Positions 19,658 through 28,122 are shown, counted from the stretch's first letter. The stretch: DNA of 64,000 nt from Streptomyces sp. MMG1533 (GCF_001279775.1 NZ_LGDG01000219.1:23851-87850); one strand, 5' to 3'. The notes: generated from the sequence alone by a model not told the origin. Numbers and translations are program-made.

Positions 19658-19671
19658 GTTTCACGTGAAAC
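19658..19671. promoter_or_regulatory. Perfect parS site upstream of the LLM oxidoreductase gene
   Basis: GTTTCACGTGAAAC, an exact parS match, sits between the hypothetical gene at 19684-20130 and the start of the oxidoreductase gene. Confidence 0.92.
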
Positions 19672-19683
19672 GGTCACCGACGG

Positions 19684-20130
19684 TCATCGCGCGCGCCCGC
19701 TCAGCCATGGGCTGAGGTTGATCATCGGCATGTACTCCCTGTGCGTACGGTCGCCGGTCAGCGGCACGATCAGGAAGTAGCCCGGCGGGAAACGGCGGCC
19801 CCTGACATGGGCGAGGTCGCCGAAGACGGAGCGGAGGAAGGCCGGCACGTCGTCGCGCGCGACATCGGGGCACTGGATGCCCTCGACCTCGATCAGCGCG
19901 TCGTCCTCGGGATAGAGCCGCACGCTCACCCGCGGCAGCCCGCCGAACTCGACGAACGCCTCGTGCGGCAGGGATCCGTCCGCGTCGGTGGTGACGCCGA
20001 CGCCCGCGGCGCTTCGGCGCGAGGTCTGGTCGGCCCCGACGTCGTGGGTCACCTCGATCTCACGGGCGTACTCCGCGGCGATGATCCGGAGGGCGGTGAC
20101 GGCGGCTTCGGTGGTGGGCAAGTGGTCCAT
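19684..20130 (-). CDS. Conserved-looking hypothetical protein
   Basis: I chose the ATG at 20130 ([15 protein letters not shown]). The 148-residue soluble product has an N-terminal helix, an alternating beta pattern in the middle ([30 protein letters not shown]), and a C-terminal [27 protein letters not shown] segment. No signal peptide or membrane helix is seen. I do not recognise the family. It reads in the same direction as the oxidoreductase and kptA genes, with kptA 19 bases upstream of its start. Confidence 0.7.
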   Translation of the reverse strand: MDHLPTTEAAVTALRIIAAEYAREIEVTHDVGADQTSRRSAAGVGVTTDADGSLPHEAFVEFGGLPRVSVRLYPEDDALIEVEGIQCPDVARDDVPAFLRSVFGDLAHVRGRRFPPGYFLIVPLTGDRTHREYMPMINLSPWLSGRAR

Positions 20131-20149
20131 ACCACCGATCATGCAAGCC

Positions 20150-20698
20150 TCAACGGGGTTCTGGGAACCGCAGGTACCGCGGCGGGACCGCCTTCGTCAG
20201 CCACACCCCGTTCGCGCTGACGTGGAAGACATGGCCGTCGCGGTGCATGGCGCCCGCGTCCACCGAGAGCACGACCGGGCTGCCGCGGCGGGCGCCCACG
20301 CGGGTCGCGGTCTCGCGGTCGGATGAGAGGTGCACGTCGTGCCGGTTCATGGGCCGCAGGCCCTCGGCGCGGATCGCGTCCAGGGAGCGGGCCACGGTGC
20401 CGTGGTAGAGGTACGCCGGCGGGGTCGCCGGGGTCAGCCCGAGGTCGACGTCGATGCTGTGGCCCTGGCTGGCGCGGATCCGCGTGCCGTCGATCGCGAA
20501 GCGCCGCTTGTCGTTGGACTCGACCACGTGGTCGAGTTCCTCGCGCGTGAACCGGAAGCCGTGCGCGGCGGCCGCGGCGATCAGCGTGTCGATCTCCACC
20601 CAGCCGGCGTCGTCGAGGATCAACCCGATCCGCTCCGGCTGATGACGCAGGTGCTTCGACAGGTACTTGGACACCTTCACGGTGCGTCTTTCATCCAC
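20150..20698 (-). CDS. kptA: RNA 2'-phosphotransferase (Tpt1/KptA)
   Basis: Tpt1/KptA removes an internal RNA 2'-phosphate by transferring it to NAD+, making ADP-ribose 1'',2''-cyclic phosphate. The 182-residue product has the family start VKVSKYLSKHLRHQPERIGLILDDAGWVEIDTLI and the catalytic blocks IRASQGHSI (Arg-x-x-x-x-His), LYHGT and RHDVHLSSD. The start is taken at the GTG 20698 next to a GGTGGG ribosome site; the open frame upstream to 20824 covers DnaA-box DNA and is not needed. In bacteria, which lack tRNA splicing of the eukaryotic type, the physiological substrate is unclear. Confidence 0.9.
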   Translation of the reverse strand: MDERRTVKVSKYLSKHLRHQPERIGLILDDAGWVEIDTLIAAAAAHGFRFTREELDHVVESNDKRRFAIDGTRIRASQGHSIDVDLGLTPATPPAYLYHGTVARSLDAIRAEGLRPMNRHDVHLSSDRETATRVGARRGSPVVLSVDAGAMHRDGHVFHVSANGVWLTKAVPPRYLRFPEPR

Positions 20699-20754
20699 CC
20701 CACCAGCCTGCCGCGCGAGATGTGAATCACGCGAATGATTTTGCTCCGGATGTT

Positions 20755-20808
20755 TGATCCACAGCCAAGTACAGTTATCCACAGGGGAATTGGCGGTTCT
20801 GTGGACAA
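20755..20808. promoter_or_regulatory. Three DnaA boxes upstream of kptA
   Basis: TTATCCACA (20775-20783) and TGTGGACAA (20800-20808, reverse orientation) are perfect DnaA boxes; TGATCCACA (20755-20763) has one mismatch. They occupy the 122-bp gap between kptA and the MerR gene. Confidence 0.75.
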
Positions 20809-20820
20809 CTGCCCTTGGAT

Positions 20821-21810
20821 TCAAGGCGTTTCGCCAAGATCGTCTGATGCGCCGTAACTTGTGGCAAGTCGGTCCAAGGACCGTGCCCGCACCTCCCGTT
20901 CGGCGGCCAGCGCGATGAACTCCGCAGCCTGCTCGGCCCCAACCAGACTCTCGACAGCCCGCATTGTCTCCGCGGGGATCGCCACATCACGTGTCCGATC
21001 GGCGGGTGTCGGGACGTCCCCTGCGCCGAGGTGCTCCCGCAGATGCCGCACGGCCAACAACCGCATGGCCCGGGCGAGTTCCGCGTCCACCGTCTGCTGT
21101 GCCAGCGGTCGCAGCCGTCGTACGAGTGAGGCCGCTTCTGCCGCGTCCGCGTCCGTCGGGCGGTGCGGTCCGTCCAGGTAGCGGGCGAAGACGTGCTCGG
21201 TCGTGAACTCCAGGAAACGGGCGGCGATGTGCTCGACCCGACTCCTCAACTCCCGCAGATGGCACGAGATCGCGGACAACGGCACCCCCGCCGCATGCAA
21301 CTCGGCGGCCACCGCCAGCTCTTGGGGGCTCGGCACGAGGAAGGAGTCGTCGTCGCCGGGGACCGGCTCCAGCACGCCCAGGTGCACGGCCTCGGCGATC
21401 GCCGCGTCGTCGGGGACACCGCCGAACCGCTCGTCCAACTCGGCGCGCGAGATCCGTACCGCCTCCTCGTCGGTCCACGGACCGTCCACCTCGGCGACCA
21501 GACCGAGCACCCCGCCCAGGCCCCGGCCCGCGTCCCACGCCTCCAGGAGCTCCTTGACGGAGGCCAGCGTGTAGCCGCGGTCGAGGAGATCGGCGATCTG
21601 GCGCAGGCGCACGAGGTGGGCGTCCGCATAGACGTTGGCGCGGCCACGGCGCTCCGGGCGGGGGAGCAGCCCGCGATCCTGGTAGGCGCGGATGGTCCGG
21701 ACCGTGGCGCCGCTGAGGTGCGCCAGATCCTCGATCCGGTAGGCGGGGGCCTCGGCCCGGTGCCCGGAATCCCCGGCGCGGCGGCCGGAGCCCCGGGCGC
21801 CGTCCGTCAC
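20821..21810 (-). CDS. MerR-family transcriptional regulator
   Basis: The DNA-binding domain reads YRIEDLAHLSGATVRTIRAYQDRGLLPRPERRGRANVYADAHLVRLRQIADLLDRGYTLASVKELL, a textbook MerR winged helix plus dimerisation start. The remaining roughly 230 residues form an uncharacterised effector domain without obvious cysteines for metal sensing. The GTG at 21810 overlaps the stop of the upstream gene by four bases (GTGA), so the two are translationally coupled. The regulator is probably the last gene of the set 24324 to 20821 and may control it. Confidence 0.9.
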   Translation of the reverse strand: MTDGARGSGRRAGDSGHRAEAPAYRIEDLAHLSGATVRTIRAYQDRGLLPRPERRGRANVYADAHLVRLRQIADLLDRGYTLASVKELLEAWDAGRGLGGVLGLVAEVDGPWTDEEAVRISRAELDERFGGVPDDAAIAEAVHLGVLEPVPGDDDSFLVPSPQELAVAAELHAAGVPLSAISCHLRELRSRVEHIAARFLEFTTEHVFARYLDGPHRPTDADAAEAASLVRRLRPLAQQTVDAELARAMRLLAVRHLREHLGAGDVPTPADRTRDVAIPAETMRAVESLVGAEQAAEFIALAAEREVRARSLDRLATSYGASDDLGETP

Positions 21811-22244
21811 GAGGCCGCCGCCCTCGCCGCCGGTGACCTCTTCAGGTACTGCACCGCCCGGCTCAACGACCCCTCCTGCGACGGGTGGTAGGGCCGCCGG
21901 AAGTAACGGGGTATCGCCGCGCCCAGTTCCCGCCACGGGGGCAACAGGCCCTTGCGTACGGCCCTTTCGTGCTCGGCGAGGGAGTGGCGCAGGCGGCCTG
22001 CGAGTTGCGGGTCGTGGCGGATGGCCTCCTGGCCCATGAAGCCCCTGCCCTCGGCGGGCGGTTCGGGGTCTCCGACGAGCGGGAGACCTTCCCTGAAGAC
22101 CCGCACGAACCACCGCTCCCCCGCCGGCAGCAACAGGTGCAGCACATCGATCACATGCGTTGCGGTCGGCTCGCCGGGGATCCGGTGCAGAGGCGTGCGC
22201 GACCAGTCGAAGGAGGCCCTGCGCGGGGTGATCCGTGCGCTCAC
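21807..22244 (-). CDS. Internally shortened metal-dependent hydrolase-like protein (PF10118 type)
   Basis: The N-terminal half (RRASFDWSRTPLHRIPGEPTATHVIDVLHLLLPAGERWFVRVFREGLPLV ... FMGQEA) matches what I know as the start of predicted metal-dependent hydrolases of about 280 residues. The C-terminal half (DPQLAGRLRHSLAEHERAVRKGLLPPWRELGAAIPRYFRRPYHPSQEGSL) matches their end. Only 145 residues are present, so about 130 middle residues, which carry most metal ligands, appear deleted in frame at about residue 75 (QEA/IRHD). The GTG start overlaps the stop of the EphD-like gene and its stop overlaps the MerR start, so coupling is kept. It is probably not an active enzyme. Confidence 0.7.
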   Translation of the reverse strand: MSARITPRRASFDWSRTPLHRIPGEPTATHVIDVLHLLLPAGERWFVRVFREGLPLVGDPEPPAEGRGFMGQEAIRHDPQLAGRLRHSLAEHERAVRKGLLPPWRELGAAIPRYFRRPYHPSQEGSLSRAVQYLKRSPAARAAAS

Positions 22245-24001
22245 AGCGGTGGCTCCAGGCGGGCGATCGCCCGCAGTGCCCTGGGCGTGAAACGGGACAT
22301 GAGGAGGGCGCCGCGCGCCTCGGGCGTCACCGGGACCACCGCCTCGTTCCGCACCACCGCCCGCAGGATCGCGTCGGCGACCTTCTCGGGCGGGTAGTTC
22401 CGCAGTCCGTACAGGCGGGCGGTCCGCTTCTGGCGCCGCTTCTCCTCGGCTGCGTCGACCCCGGCGAAGCGCGCGGTCGAGGTGATGTTGGTGTTCACGA
22501 ACCCGGGACACACCGCGGTCACGCCGATGCCCCGGCCGGCCAGCTCCGCGCGCAGGCACTCGCTCAGCATCAGCACGGCCGCCTTGGAGGTGCTGTAGGC
22601 GGGCAGCGCCTTGGAGGGCTGGTACGCCGCCGCCGACGCGGTGTTGACGATGTGGCCGCCCTGGCCGCGGTCGGCCATCTGCTTGCCGAAGAGCCGGCAA
22701 CCGTGGATCACGCCCCACAGGTTGACGTCGAGAACCTTCTTCCAGTCCTGCGGGGTGGTGTCGAAGAAGGACCCGGACAGGCCGATGCCGGCGTTGTTCA
22801 CCAGGACGTCCACCACGCCGTACTCGGCGGCGACCTTCTCGGCGAGCTTCTCCATGGCCTGCTCGTCGGAGACGTCGACCGTCTCGGCCCAGGCCTCGGG
22901 CGCGCCGACCAGCCGGGAACGTTCGGCGGTGCGGACCGCTGCCTCGGCGTCCCGGTCGACGGCCACCACGCGCGCGCCGGCCTCGGCGAACGCGAGCGCC
23001 GTGGCCCGCCCGATGCCGCTGCCCGCACCGGTGACCAGCACGAGCTGTCCGCCGAACCGGTCGGCGTGACGGCCGGTCGCCGTCACGGCATCCGGCCTTC
23101 CGCCCTCCACCGAGGTCACGAACTCCGAGATCCAGGATGCCAGTTGGTCGGGCCGGGAGCGGGGGACCCAGTGCCTGGCCGGAATGGTGCGCCGGGTCAG
23201 CTGCGGAGCCCACAGCTCCAAGTCGTCGTAGAGCTTCTCCGAGAGGAACGCGTCCCCCAGGGGCGTGATGAGCTGCACGGGCGCGTGCGCGTACGCGTCC
23301 GTCCGCGGGCGGCGCAGTCGGGCCCGGACGTTGTCCCGGTACAGCCACGCCCCGTGCGCCGCGTCCGTCGGCAGCGACGAGGTCGGGTAGCCGTCGCCGG
23401 GGATCTTCTCGACGCGCTCCAGGATCCTCGGCCAGTACTTGCCGAGCGGACCGCGCCAGGCCAGCTCGGGCAGCACAGGCGTGTACAGCAGGTAGACGTA
23501 CCAGGACTTGGCACCCTGGCCGAGCAGCTGGCCGACCCGGCGCGGGGTGGGGCGCTTGACGCGTTTGTTGATCCAGTGGCCGAAGTGGTCGAGGGACGGC
23601 CCGGACATCGAGGTGAAGGACGCGATCCGGCCCTCGGTGCGCTTGACCGTGGCGAACTCCCAGGCCTGCACCGAGCCCCAGTCGTGCCCCACCAGGTGCA
23701 CCGGCCGGTCCGGGCTGACCGCGTCCGCGACGGCCAGGAAGTCGTCCGTCAGCTTCTCCAGCGTGAACCCTCCGCGCAGCGGCTGCGGTGCGGTGGAGCG
23801 GCCGTGGCCGCGGACGTCGTACATCACCACATGGAAGCGCTCGGCCAACCGGGACGCGATCCCGGACCACACCTCCTTGCTGTCCGGATAGCCGTGCACC
23901 AGGACGACCGTCGGCCCCGAGGGGTTCCCCAGTTCGGCGACGCACAGCTCGACCCCGCCGGTCCGCACCCGGCGCTCCCGCACACTCGTCGGCAACGTCA
24001 C
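22241..24001 (-). CDS. EphD-like fusion: alpha/beta hydrolase plus short-chain dehydrogenase
   Basis: Residues 1-300 form an alpha/beta-hydrolase of the epoxide-hydrolase type: oxyanion region VHGYPDSKEVW, nucleophile elbow VGHDWGS with Asp as nucleophile, and a late ARHWVPRSRP histidine. Residues about 320-586 are a short-chain dehydrogenase: NAD(P) motif VTGAGSGIGRATA, then NNAGIGLSG and the catalytic YSTSK (Tyr-x3-Lys), with Ser in NTASAAAY. The same order occurs in mycobacterial EphD, linked to mycolic-acid or lipid chemistry. The 586-residue length fits that family. The GTG start overlaps the preceding gene stop (GTGA). The substrate in this organism is unknown. Confidence 0.88.
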   Translation of the reverse strand: MTLPTSVRERRVRTGGVELCVAELGNPSGPTVVLVHGYPDSKEVWSGIASRLAERFHVVMYDVRGHGRSTAPQPLRGGFTLEKLTDDFLAVADAVSPDRPVHLVGHDWGSVQAWEFATVKRTEGRIASFTSMSGPSLDHFGHWINKRVKRPTPRRVGQLLGQGAKSWYVYLLYTPVLPELAWRGPLGKYWPRILERVEKIPGDGYPTSSLPTDAAHGAWLYRDNVRARLRRPRTDAYAHAPVQLITPLGDAFLSEKLYDDLELWAPQLTRRTIPARHWVPRSRPDQLASWISEFVTSVEGGRPDAVTATGRHADRFGGQLVLVTGAGSGIGRATALAFAEAGARVVAVDRDAEAAVRTAERSRLVGAPEAWAETVDVSDEQAMEKLAEKVAAEYGVVDVLVNNAGIGLSGSFFDTTPQDWKKVLDVNLWGVIHGCRLFGKQMADRGQGGHIVNTASAAAYQPSKALPAYSTSKAAVLMLSECLRAELAGRGIGVTAVCPGFVNTNITSTARFAGVDAAEEKRRQKRTARLYGLRNYPPEKVADAILRAVVRNEAVVPVTPEARGALLMSRFTPRALRAIARLEPPL

Positions 24002-24324
24002 TTGTCCTCCGCCCAGCGCCGCACGTGCGGCAGATCGTCGTCCAGCCAGAAGGCGCTCTGCCCGGGGTCCCCGGAGTCGGTGACGACCAGGATCTCCTCG
24101 AACTTCGCGCCCGTGCCCCGGAAGCCCGGATGTGGTTCGACCGCCCACAGGCCCGGCTGCGGCGGATGGTCGCAGAAGCGGTACGGCGACCACGGCGGGG
24201 ACCAGCCCTCGCGGTGCCCGTGCGGCGCGTCGGCGGCGAGGCCCTTCAGTGACCGCGTGCCGAACCCGAAGACGTGAGGTGACCAGCGGCGCTGCCTGAC
24301 CCGGTCGACCTTGTGCGCGATCAC
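23998..24324 (-). CDS. Small protein resembling the C-terminal end of an M24-type peptidase
   Basis: The 108-residue product contains PQPGLWAVEPHPGFRGTGAKFEEILVVTDS, which looks like the last strands of an M24 (pita-bread) peptidase, where two metal-binding glutamates sit in an EP...FEE pattern. The remaining metal ligands (Asp, Asp, His) and most of the fold are absent. It may be a 5'-truncated gene kept because its stop overlaps the EphD-like GTG (GTGA), or a small protein of its own family. A GTG start at 24324 follows GAGG...GGGG. The call is tentative. Confidence 0.55.
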   Translation of the reverse strand: MIAHKVDRVRQRRWSPHVFGFGTRSLKGLAADAPHGHREGWSPPWSPYRFCDHPPQPGLWAVEPHPGFRGTGAKFEEILVVTDSGDPGQSAFWLDDDLPHVRRWAEDK

Positions 24325-24430
24325 GCCCCTGCCTCACCCTCGTCCACGTCAACCGCGGTACGTGCCCGCAACTTGACACTGGTGAATGTGACAGTCATCA
24401 GAGGCTCCGTCAACAGGCGTGACGGCGGGC

Positions 24431-24457
24431 TGTGGACAACCAGGCGGGTGTGGACAA
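24431..24457 (-). promoter_or_regulatory. Pair of perfect DnaA boxes upstream of the ABC cluster
   Basis: TGTGGACAA occurs at 24431-24439 and again at 24449-24457, same orientation, 18 bp apart; GTGGAGAA follows near 24480. They lie in the 281-bp divergent region before the ABC transporter genes. The rest of the region shows no gene. Confidence 0.75.
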
Positions 24458-24605
24458 CTTCGCGGACGTTTGGCGGATGTGGAGAACCGGCCATGCGTTG
24501 TTCGACCTGAGGGGGACCCTTAGGGACCCGTACGCCTGGAGTCTGATACCAAGACGGCTCTGCGGGGTGACGACCGGCGTGGTCCAGGTCACTACTGTCG
24601 AAGAC

Positions 24606-25577
24606 GTGACTGTGATCGCGACCGAAAGCCTGAGCAAGCGGTTCCCCCGGGTGACCGCGCTTGACCGGCTCTCCGTGGACGTCGGGCCCGGTGTGACCGG
24701 ACTCGTCGGAGCCAATGGAGCCGGCAAGTCCACACTGATCAAGATCCTTCTGGGTCTGTCCCCCGCCACCGAGGGCCGCGCCGAAGTGCTCGGACTCGAT
24801 GTCGCCACCAAGGGCGCCGCCATCCGCGAGCGGGTCGGCTACATGCCGGAACACGACTGCCTGCCGCCCGACGTCTCGGCCACCGAGTTCGTGGTCCACA
24901 TGGCGCGCATGTCCGGCCTGCCGCCCACCGCCGCGCGCGAGCGCACCGCGGACACCCTGCGGCACGTGGGGCTGTACGAGGAGCGCTACCGGCCCATCGG
25001 CGGCTACTCCACCGGCATGAAGCAGCGCGTGAAGCTGGCGCAAGCCCTCGTGCACGACCCGCAGCTGGTCCTCCTGGACGAGCCGACCAATGGCCTCGAC
25101 CCGGTCGGCCGTGACGAGATGCTCGGCCTGATCCGCCGCATCTACACCGACTTCGGCATCTCCGTCCTGGTCACCTCCCACCTGCTGGGCGAGCTGGAGC
25201 GCACCTGCGACCACGTGGTCGTGGTCGACGGCGGCAAGCTCCTGCGCTCCAGCTCCACCACCGACTTCACCCAGATCACGACCACCCTCGCGATCGAGGT
25301 CACCGACACCGACGAGCACCCGGACGGCACCCGTGCGGTGCGCGACGCGCTCCACGCGCGCGGGATGGACGTCCTCGACAGCGGCGCCGGCCTGCCGGGC
25401 GCCGGACACGTACTGCTGCTCACCGCGCAGGGCGAGGAGACGTACGACCTGGTGCGCGACGTGGTCGCCGACCTCGGCCTCGGCCTGGTGCGCATGGAGC
25501 AGCGCAGGCACCACATCTCCGAGGTCTTCACGAACGAGGACGAGCAGCGGAAGGAGGCGGTCGGCCATGGCGGTTGA
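24606..25577 (+). CDS. ABC exporter ATP-binding protein (first of pair)
   Basis: The 323-residue cytosolic ATPase has Walker A GANGAGKST (35-43), Q-loop region VGYMPEHD, signature YSTGMKQRV, Walker B LVLLDEPTNGLDP and the H-loop TSHLL. The C-terminal 100 residues are a regulatory extension typical of the DrrA/NatA-like exporter class. The start is the GTG at 24606 (VTVIATESLS). It overlaps the start of the permease gene by 11 bases, so the two form one unit. Confidence 0.92.
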   Translation: MTVIATESLSKRFPRVTALDRLSVDVGPGVTGLVGANGAGKSTLIKILLGLSPATEGRAEVLGLDVATKGAAIRERVGYMPEHDCLPPDVSATEFVVHMARMSGLPPTAARERTADTLRHVGLYEERYRPIGGYSTGMKQRVKLAQALVHDPQLVLLDEPTNGLDPVGRDEMLGLIRRIYTDFGISVLVTSHLLGELERTCDHVVVVDGGKLLRSSSTTDFTQITTTLAIEVTDTDEHPDGTRAVRDALHARGMDVLDSGAGLPGAGHVLLLTAQGEETYDLVRDVVADLGLGLVRMEQRRHHISEVFTNEDEQRKEAVGHGG

Positions 25578-26484
25578 GCAGCCCCTGCGGACACCGGCGG
25601 CACCTTCGGGTGACCAGACCCGCATTCACAACATCGGTTATCGCACGTACGACGGCCCGCGTCTGGGCCGCTCCTACGCCACCCGCTCTCTCTACTCGCA
25701 GTCCCTGCGCGGCTCCTACGGCCTCGGCCGCTCGGTCAAGTCCAAGGTCCTGCCGATGCTGCTGTTCGTGGTGATGTGCGTGCCCGCGGCCATCATGGTC
25801 GCCGTCGCGGTCGCCACGAAGGCCAAGGACCTGCCCCTCGACTACACGCGCTACGCGATCGTCATGCAGGCCGTCATCAGCCTGTACGTCGCCTCGCAGG
25901 CACCCCAGTCCGTCTCGCGCGACCTGCGCTTCAAGACAGTCCCGCTGTACTTCTCGCGGCCCATCGAGACCGCCGACTACGTACGCGCGAAGTTCGCGGC
26001 CCTGGCCTCGGCGCTGTTCATCCTCACCGCCGCCCCGCTGCTGGTGCTCTATGTGGGCGCCCTGCTGGCCAAGCTCGACTTCACCGACCAGACCAAGGGA
26101 TTCGCACAGGGGCTCGTCTCGGTGGCACTTCTCTCACTGCTCTTCGCCGGCCTCGGCCTGGTCATCGCGTCGGTCACCCCGCGCCGCGGCTTCGGCATCG
26201 CCGCCGTGATCGCCGTCCTGACCATCTCCTACGGCGCGGTCTCCACGCTCCAGGCCATCGCCGACGTGCAGTCCAGCACCGGATCCATCGCCTGGATCGG
26301 CCTGTTCTCGCCCATCACACTCATCGACGGAGTGCAGTCCGCGTTCCTCGGCGCGAGCTCGGCGTCCCCCGGAGGGGTCGGCCCGACGAACGGGGAGGGT
26401 GTGGTCTACGTCCTCGTCACGCTCGGCCTGATCGCCGCCTGCTACGGCCTCCTGATGCGCCGCTACCGAAAGGTCGGACTGTGA
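25567..26484 (+). CDS. ABC transporter permease
   Basis: The 305-residue product has a soluble N-terminal stretch (HNIGYRTYDGPRLGR, residues 20-35), common in this ABC-2 permease group. Six hydrophobic segments follow between about residues 65 and 295. The ATG at 25567 follows AAGGAGG and overlaps the upstream ATPase gene. It should form the membrane channel for the ATPase before it. The transported substrate is unknown. Confidence 0.88.
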   Translation: MAVEQPLRTPAAPSGDQTRIHNIGYRTYDGPRLGRSYATRSLYSQSLRGSYGLGRSVKSKVLPMLLFVVMCVPAAIMVAVAVATKAKDLPLDYTRYAIVMQAVISLYVASQAPQSVSRDLRFKTVPLYFSRPIETADYVRAKFAALASALFILTAAPLLVLYVGALLAKLDFTDQTKGFAQGLVSVALLSLLFAGLGLVIASVTPRRGFGIAAVIAVLTISYGAVSTLQAIADVQSSTGSIAWIGLFSPITLIDGVQSAFLGASSASPGGVGPTNGEGVVYVLVTLGLIAACYGLLMRRYRKVGL

Positions 26485-27392
26485 CCACGCTCAACATCGA
26501 CCACGTCTCGCGCTGGTTCGGCAACGTGGTCGCCGTCAACGACATCACCATGACGATCGGCCCCGGCGTCACCGGCCTGCTGGGCCCCAACGGCGCCGGA
26601 AAGTCCACCCTCATCAACATGATGGGCGGCTTCCTGGCCCCCTCCACCGGCACCGTCACCCTCGACGGCCAGCAGGTCTGGCGCAACGAGAACATCTACA
26701 AGCACATCGGCATCGTCCCCGAACGCGAGGCGATGTACGACTTCCTCACGGGCCGCGAATTCGTCGTCGCCAACGCCGAGTTGCACGGCCTGGGCGCCAA
26801 GGCGGCCCAGAAGGCGCTGGCCACGGTCGAGATGGAGTACGCGCAGGACCGCAAGATCTCGACGTACTCCAAGGGCATGCGGCAGCGCGTGAAGATGGCG
26901 AGCGCGCTGGTCCACGACCCGTCCCTGCTCCTGCTCGACGAGCCCTTCAACGGCATGGACCCGCGCCAGCGCATGCAGCTCATGGACCTGCTCAGGCGCA
27001 TGGGTGACGAGGGCCGCACGGTCCTGTTCTCGTCCCACATCCTCGAAGAGGTCGAACAACTCGCCCGGCACATCGAGGTCGTGGTCGCCGGACGGCATGC
27101 GGCCAGCGGCGACTTCCGCAAGATCCGCCGCCTGATGACCGACCGCCCGCACCGCTACCTGGTGCGCTCCAGCGACGACCGCGCCCTCGCGGCCGCGCTG
27201 ATCGCCGACCCGTCCACGTCCGGCATCGAAGTCGACCTGGCGGAGGGCGCGTTGCGCATCCAGGCCGTCGACTTCGGCCGCTTCACGGCCCTGTTGCCGC
27301 GCGTGGCCAGGGACCACGGCATCCGGCTGCTCACGGTCTCGCCGTCCGACGAGTCGCTCGAGTCCGTCTTCTCGTATCTCGTCGCGGCGTAG
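26481..27392 (+). CDS. ABC exporter ATP-binding protein (second of pair)
   Basis: The 303-residue ATPase is similar in layout to the first: Walker A GPNGAGKST (35-43), signature YSKGMRQRV, Walker B LLLLDEPFNGMDP, H-loop SSHIL, and a C-terminal extension of about 90 residues. Its GTG start overlaps the permease stop (GTGA), so translation is coupled. Two ATPases and two permeases in one operon suggest either a four-protein exporter or two related exporters. Confidence 0.92.
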   Translation: MTTLNIDHVSRWFGNVVAVNDITMTIGPGVTGLLGPNGAGKSTLINMMGGFLAPSTGTVTLDGQQVWRNENIYKHIGIVPEREAMYDFLTGREFVVANAELHGLGAKAAQKALATVEMEYAQDRKISTYSKGMRQRVKMASALVHDPSLLLLDEPFNGMDPRQRMQLMDLLRRMGDEGRTVLFSSHILEEVEQLARHIEVVVAGRHAASGDFRKIRRLMTDRPHRYLVRSSDDRALAAALIADPSTSGIEVDLAEGALRIQAVDFGRFTALLPRVARDHGIRLLTVSPSDESLESVFSYLVAA

Positions 27393-27402
27393 GAGGCCGA
27401 AC

Positions 27403-28122
27403 ATGTACGACCCCACAGTCGCCCGACTCACCTACCGCGCCCTGCTCGGCCGGCGTCGGGCCCTCATCCTGGGCGCGCTGCCCCTGCTGCTGATCGCGAT
27501 CTCCGTCGTGGTGCGCGGCCTGGCCGGCGCCGACGACCAGACCGCGTCCGACCTGCTGGGCGGGCTCGCGCTCGCCACCATGGTGCCGATCATCGGCGTC
27601 ATCGCGGGCACCGGCGCGATCGGCCCGGAGATCGACGACGGCTCCGTGGTCTACCTGCTGTCCAAGCCCATCAAACGGCCGACGATCATCTTCACCAAGC
27701 TGATCGTCGCGATCGCCGTGACGATGGTGTTCTCCGCGGTGCCCACCCTGATCGCGGGGTTGATCCTCAACGGCAACGGCCAGCAGATCGCCGTCGCCTA
27801 CACGGTGGCCTCACTGGTCGCCTCCATCGCCTACGCGGCGCTCTTCCTGCTGCTCGGCACGGTGTCCCGGCACGCGGTGGTGTTCGGCCTCGTCTACGCG
27901 CTCGTCTGGGAGGCCCTGTTCGGCTCCCTGGTGGCCGGGGCACGCACGCTCAGCGTCCAGCAGTGGTCGCTGGCGGTGGCCCACAAGGTGGCCGGCGGGG
28001 ACCTGGTGACATCCGACGTCGGGCTGACGACGGCGACGGTCCTGCTGGTCGCGGTCACCGTCCTGGCGACCTGGTACGCGGGGCAGAAACTGCGGTCACT
28101 GACGCTCGCGGGCGAGGAGTAG
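27403..28122 (+). CDS. ABC-2 type permease
   Basis: The 239-residue membrane protein has six predicted helices. The first (RALILGALPLLLIAISVVV) starts at about residue 20. A VVYLLSKPIKRPTIIFTKLI loop after the second helix is typical of ABC-2 permeases of the NosY/CcmB-like kind. The ATG lies 10 bases past the second ATPase gene with GGAGG before it. It ends the four-gene transporter operon. Confidence 0.88.
   Translation: MYDPTVARLTYRALLGRRRALILGALPLLLIAISVVVRGLAGADDQTASDLLGGLALATMVPIIGVIAGTGAIGPEIDDGSVVYLLSKPIKRPTIIFTKLIVAIAVTMVFSAVPTLIAGLILNGNGQQIAVAYTVASLVASIAYAALFLLLGTVSRHAVVFGLVYALVWEALFGSLVAGARTLSVQQWSLAVAHKVAGGDLVTSDVGLTTATVLLVAVTVLATWYAGQKLRSLTLAGEE

Noticed and set aside
20699..20824. 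Upstream extension of kptA through the DnaA boxes
   Set aside because: The extra 42 residues have no family similarity and the region is better explained as non-coding DnaA-box DNA.
22235..24277. 680-codon rightward frame opposite the EphD-like gene
   Set aside because: Antisense to a protein with both hydrolase and SDR signatures; no motif in the rightward frame.
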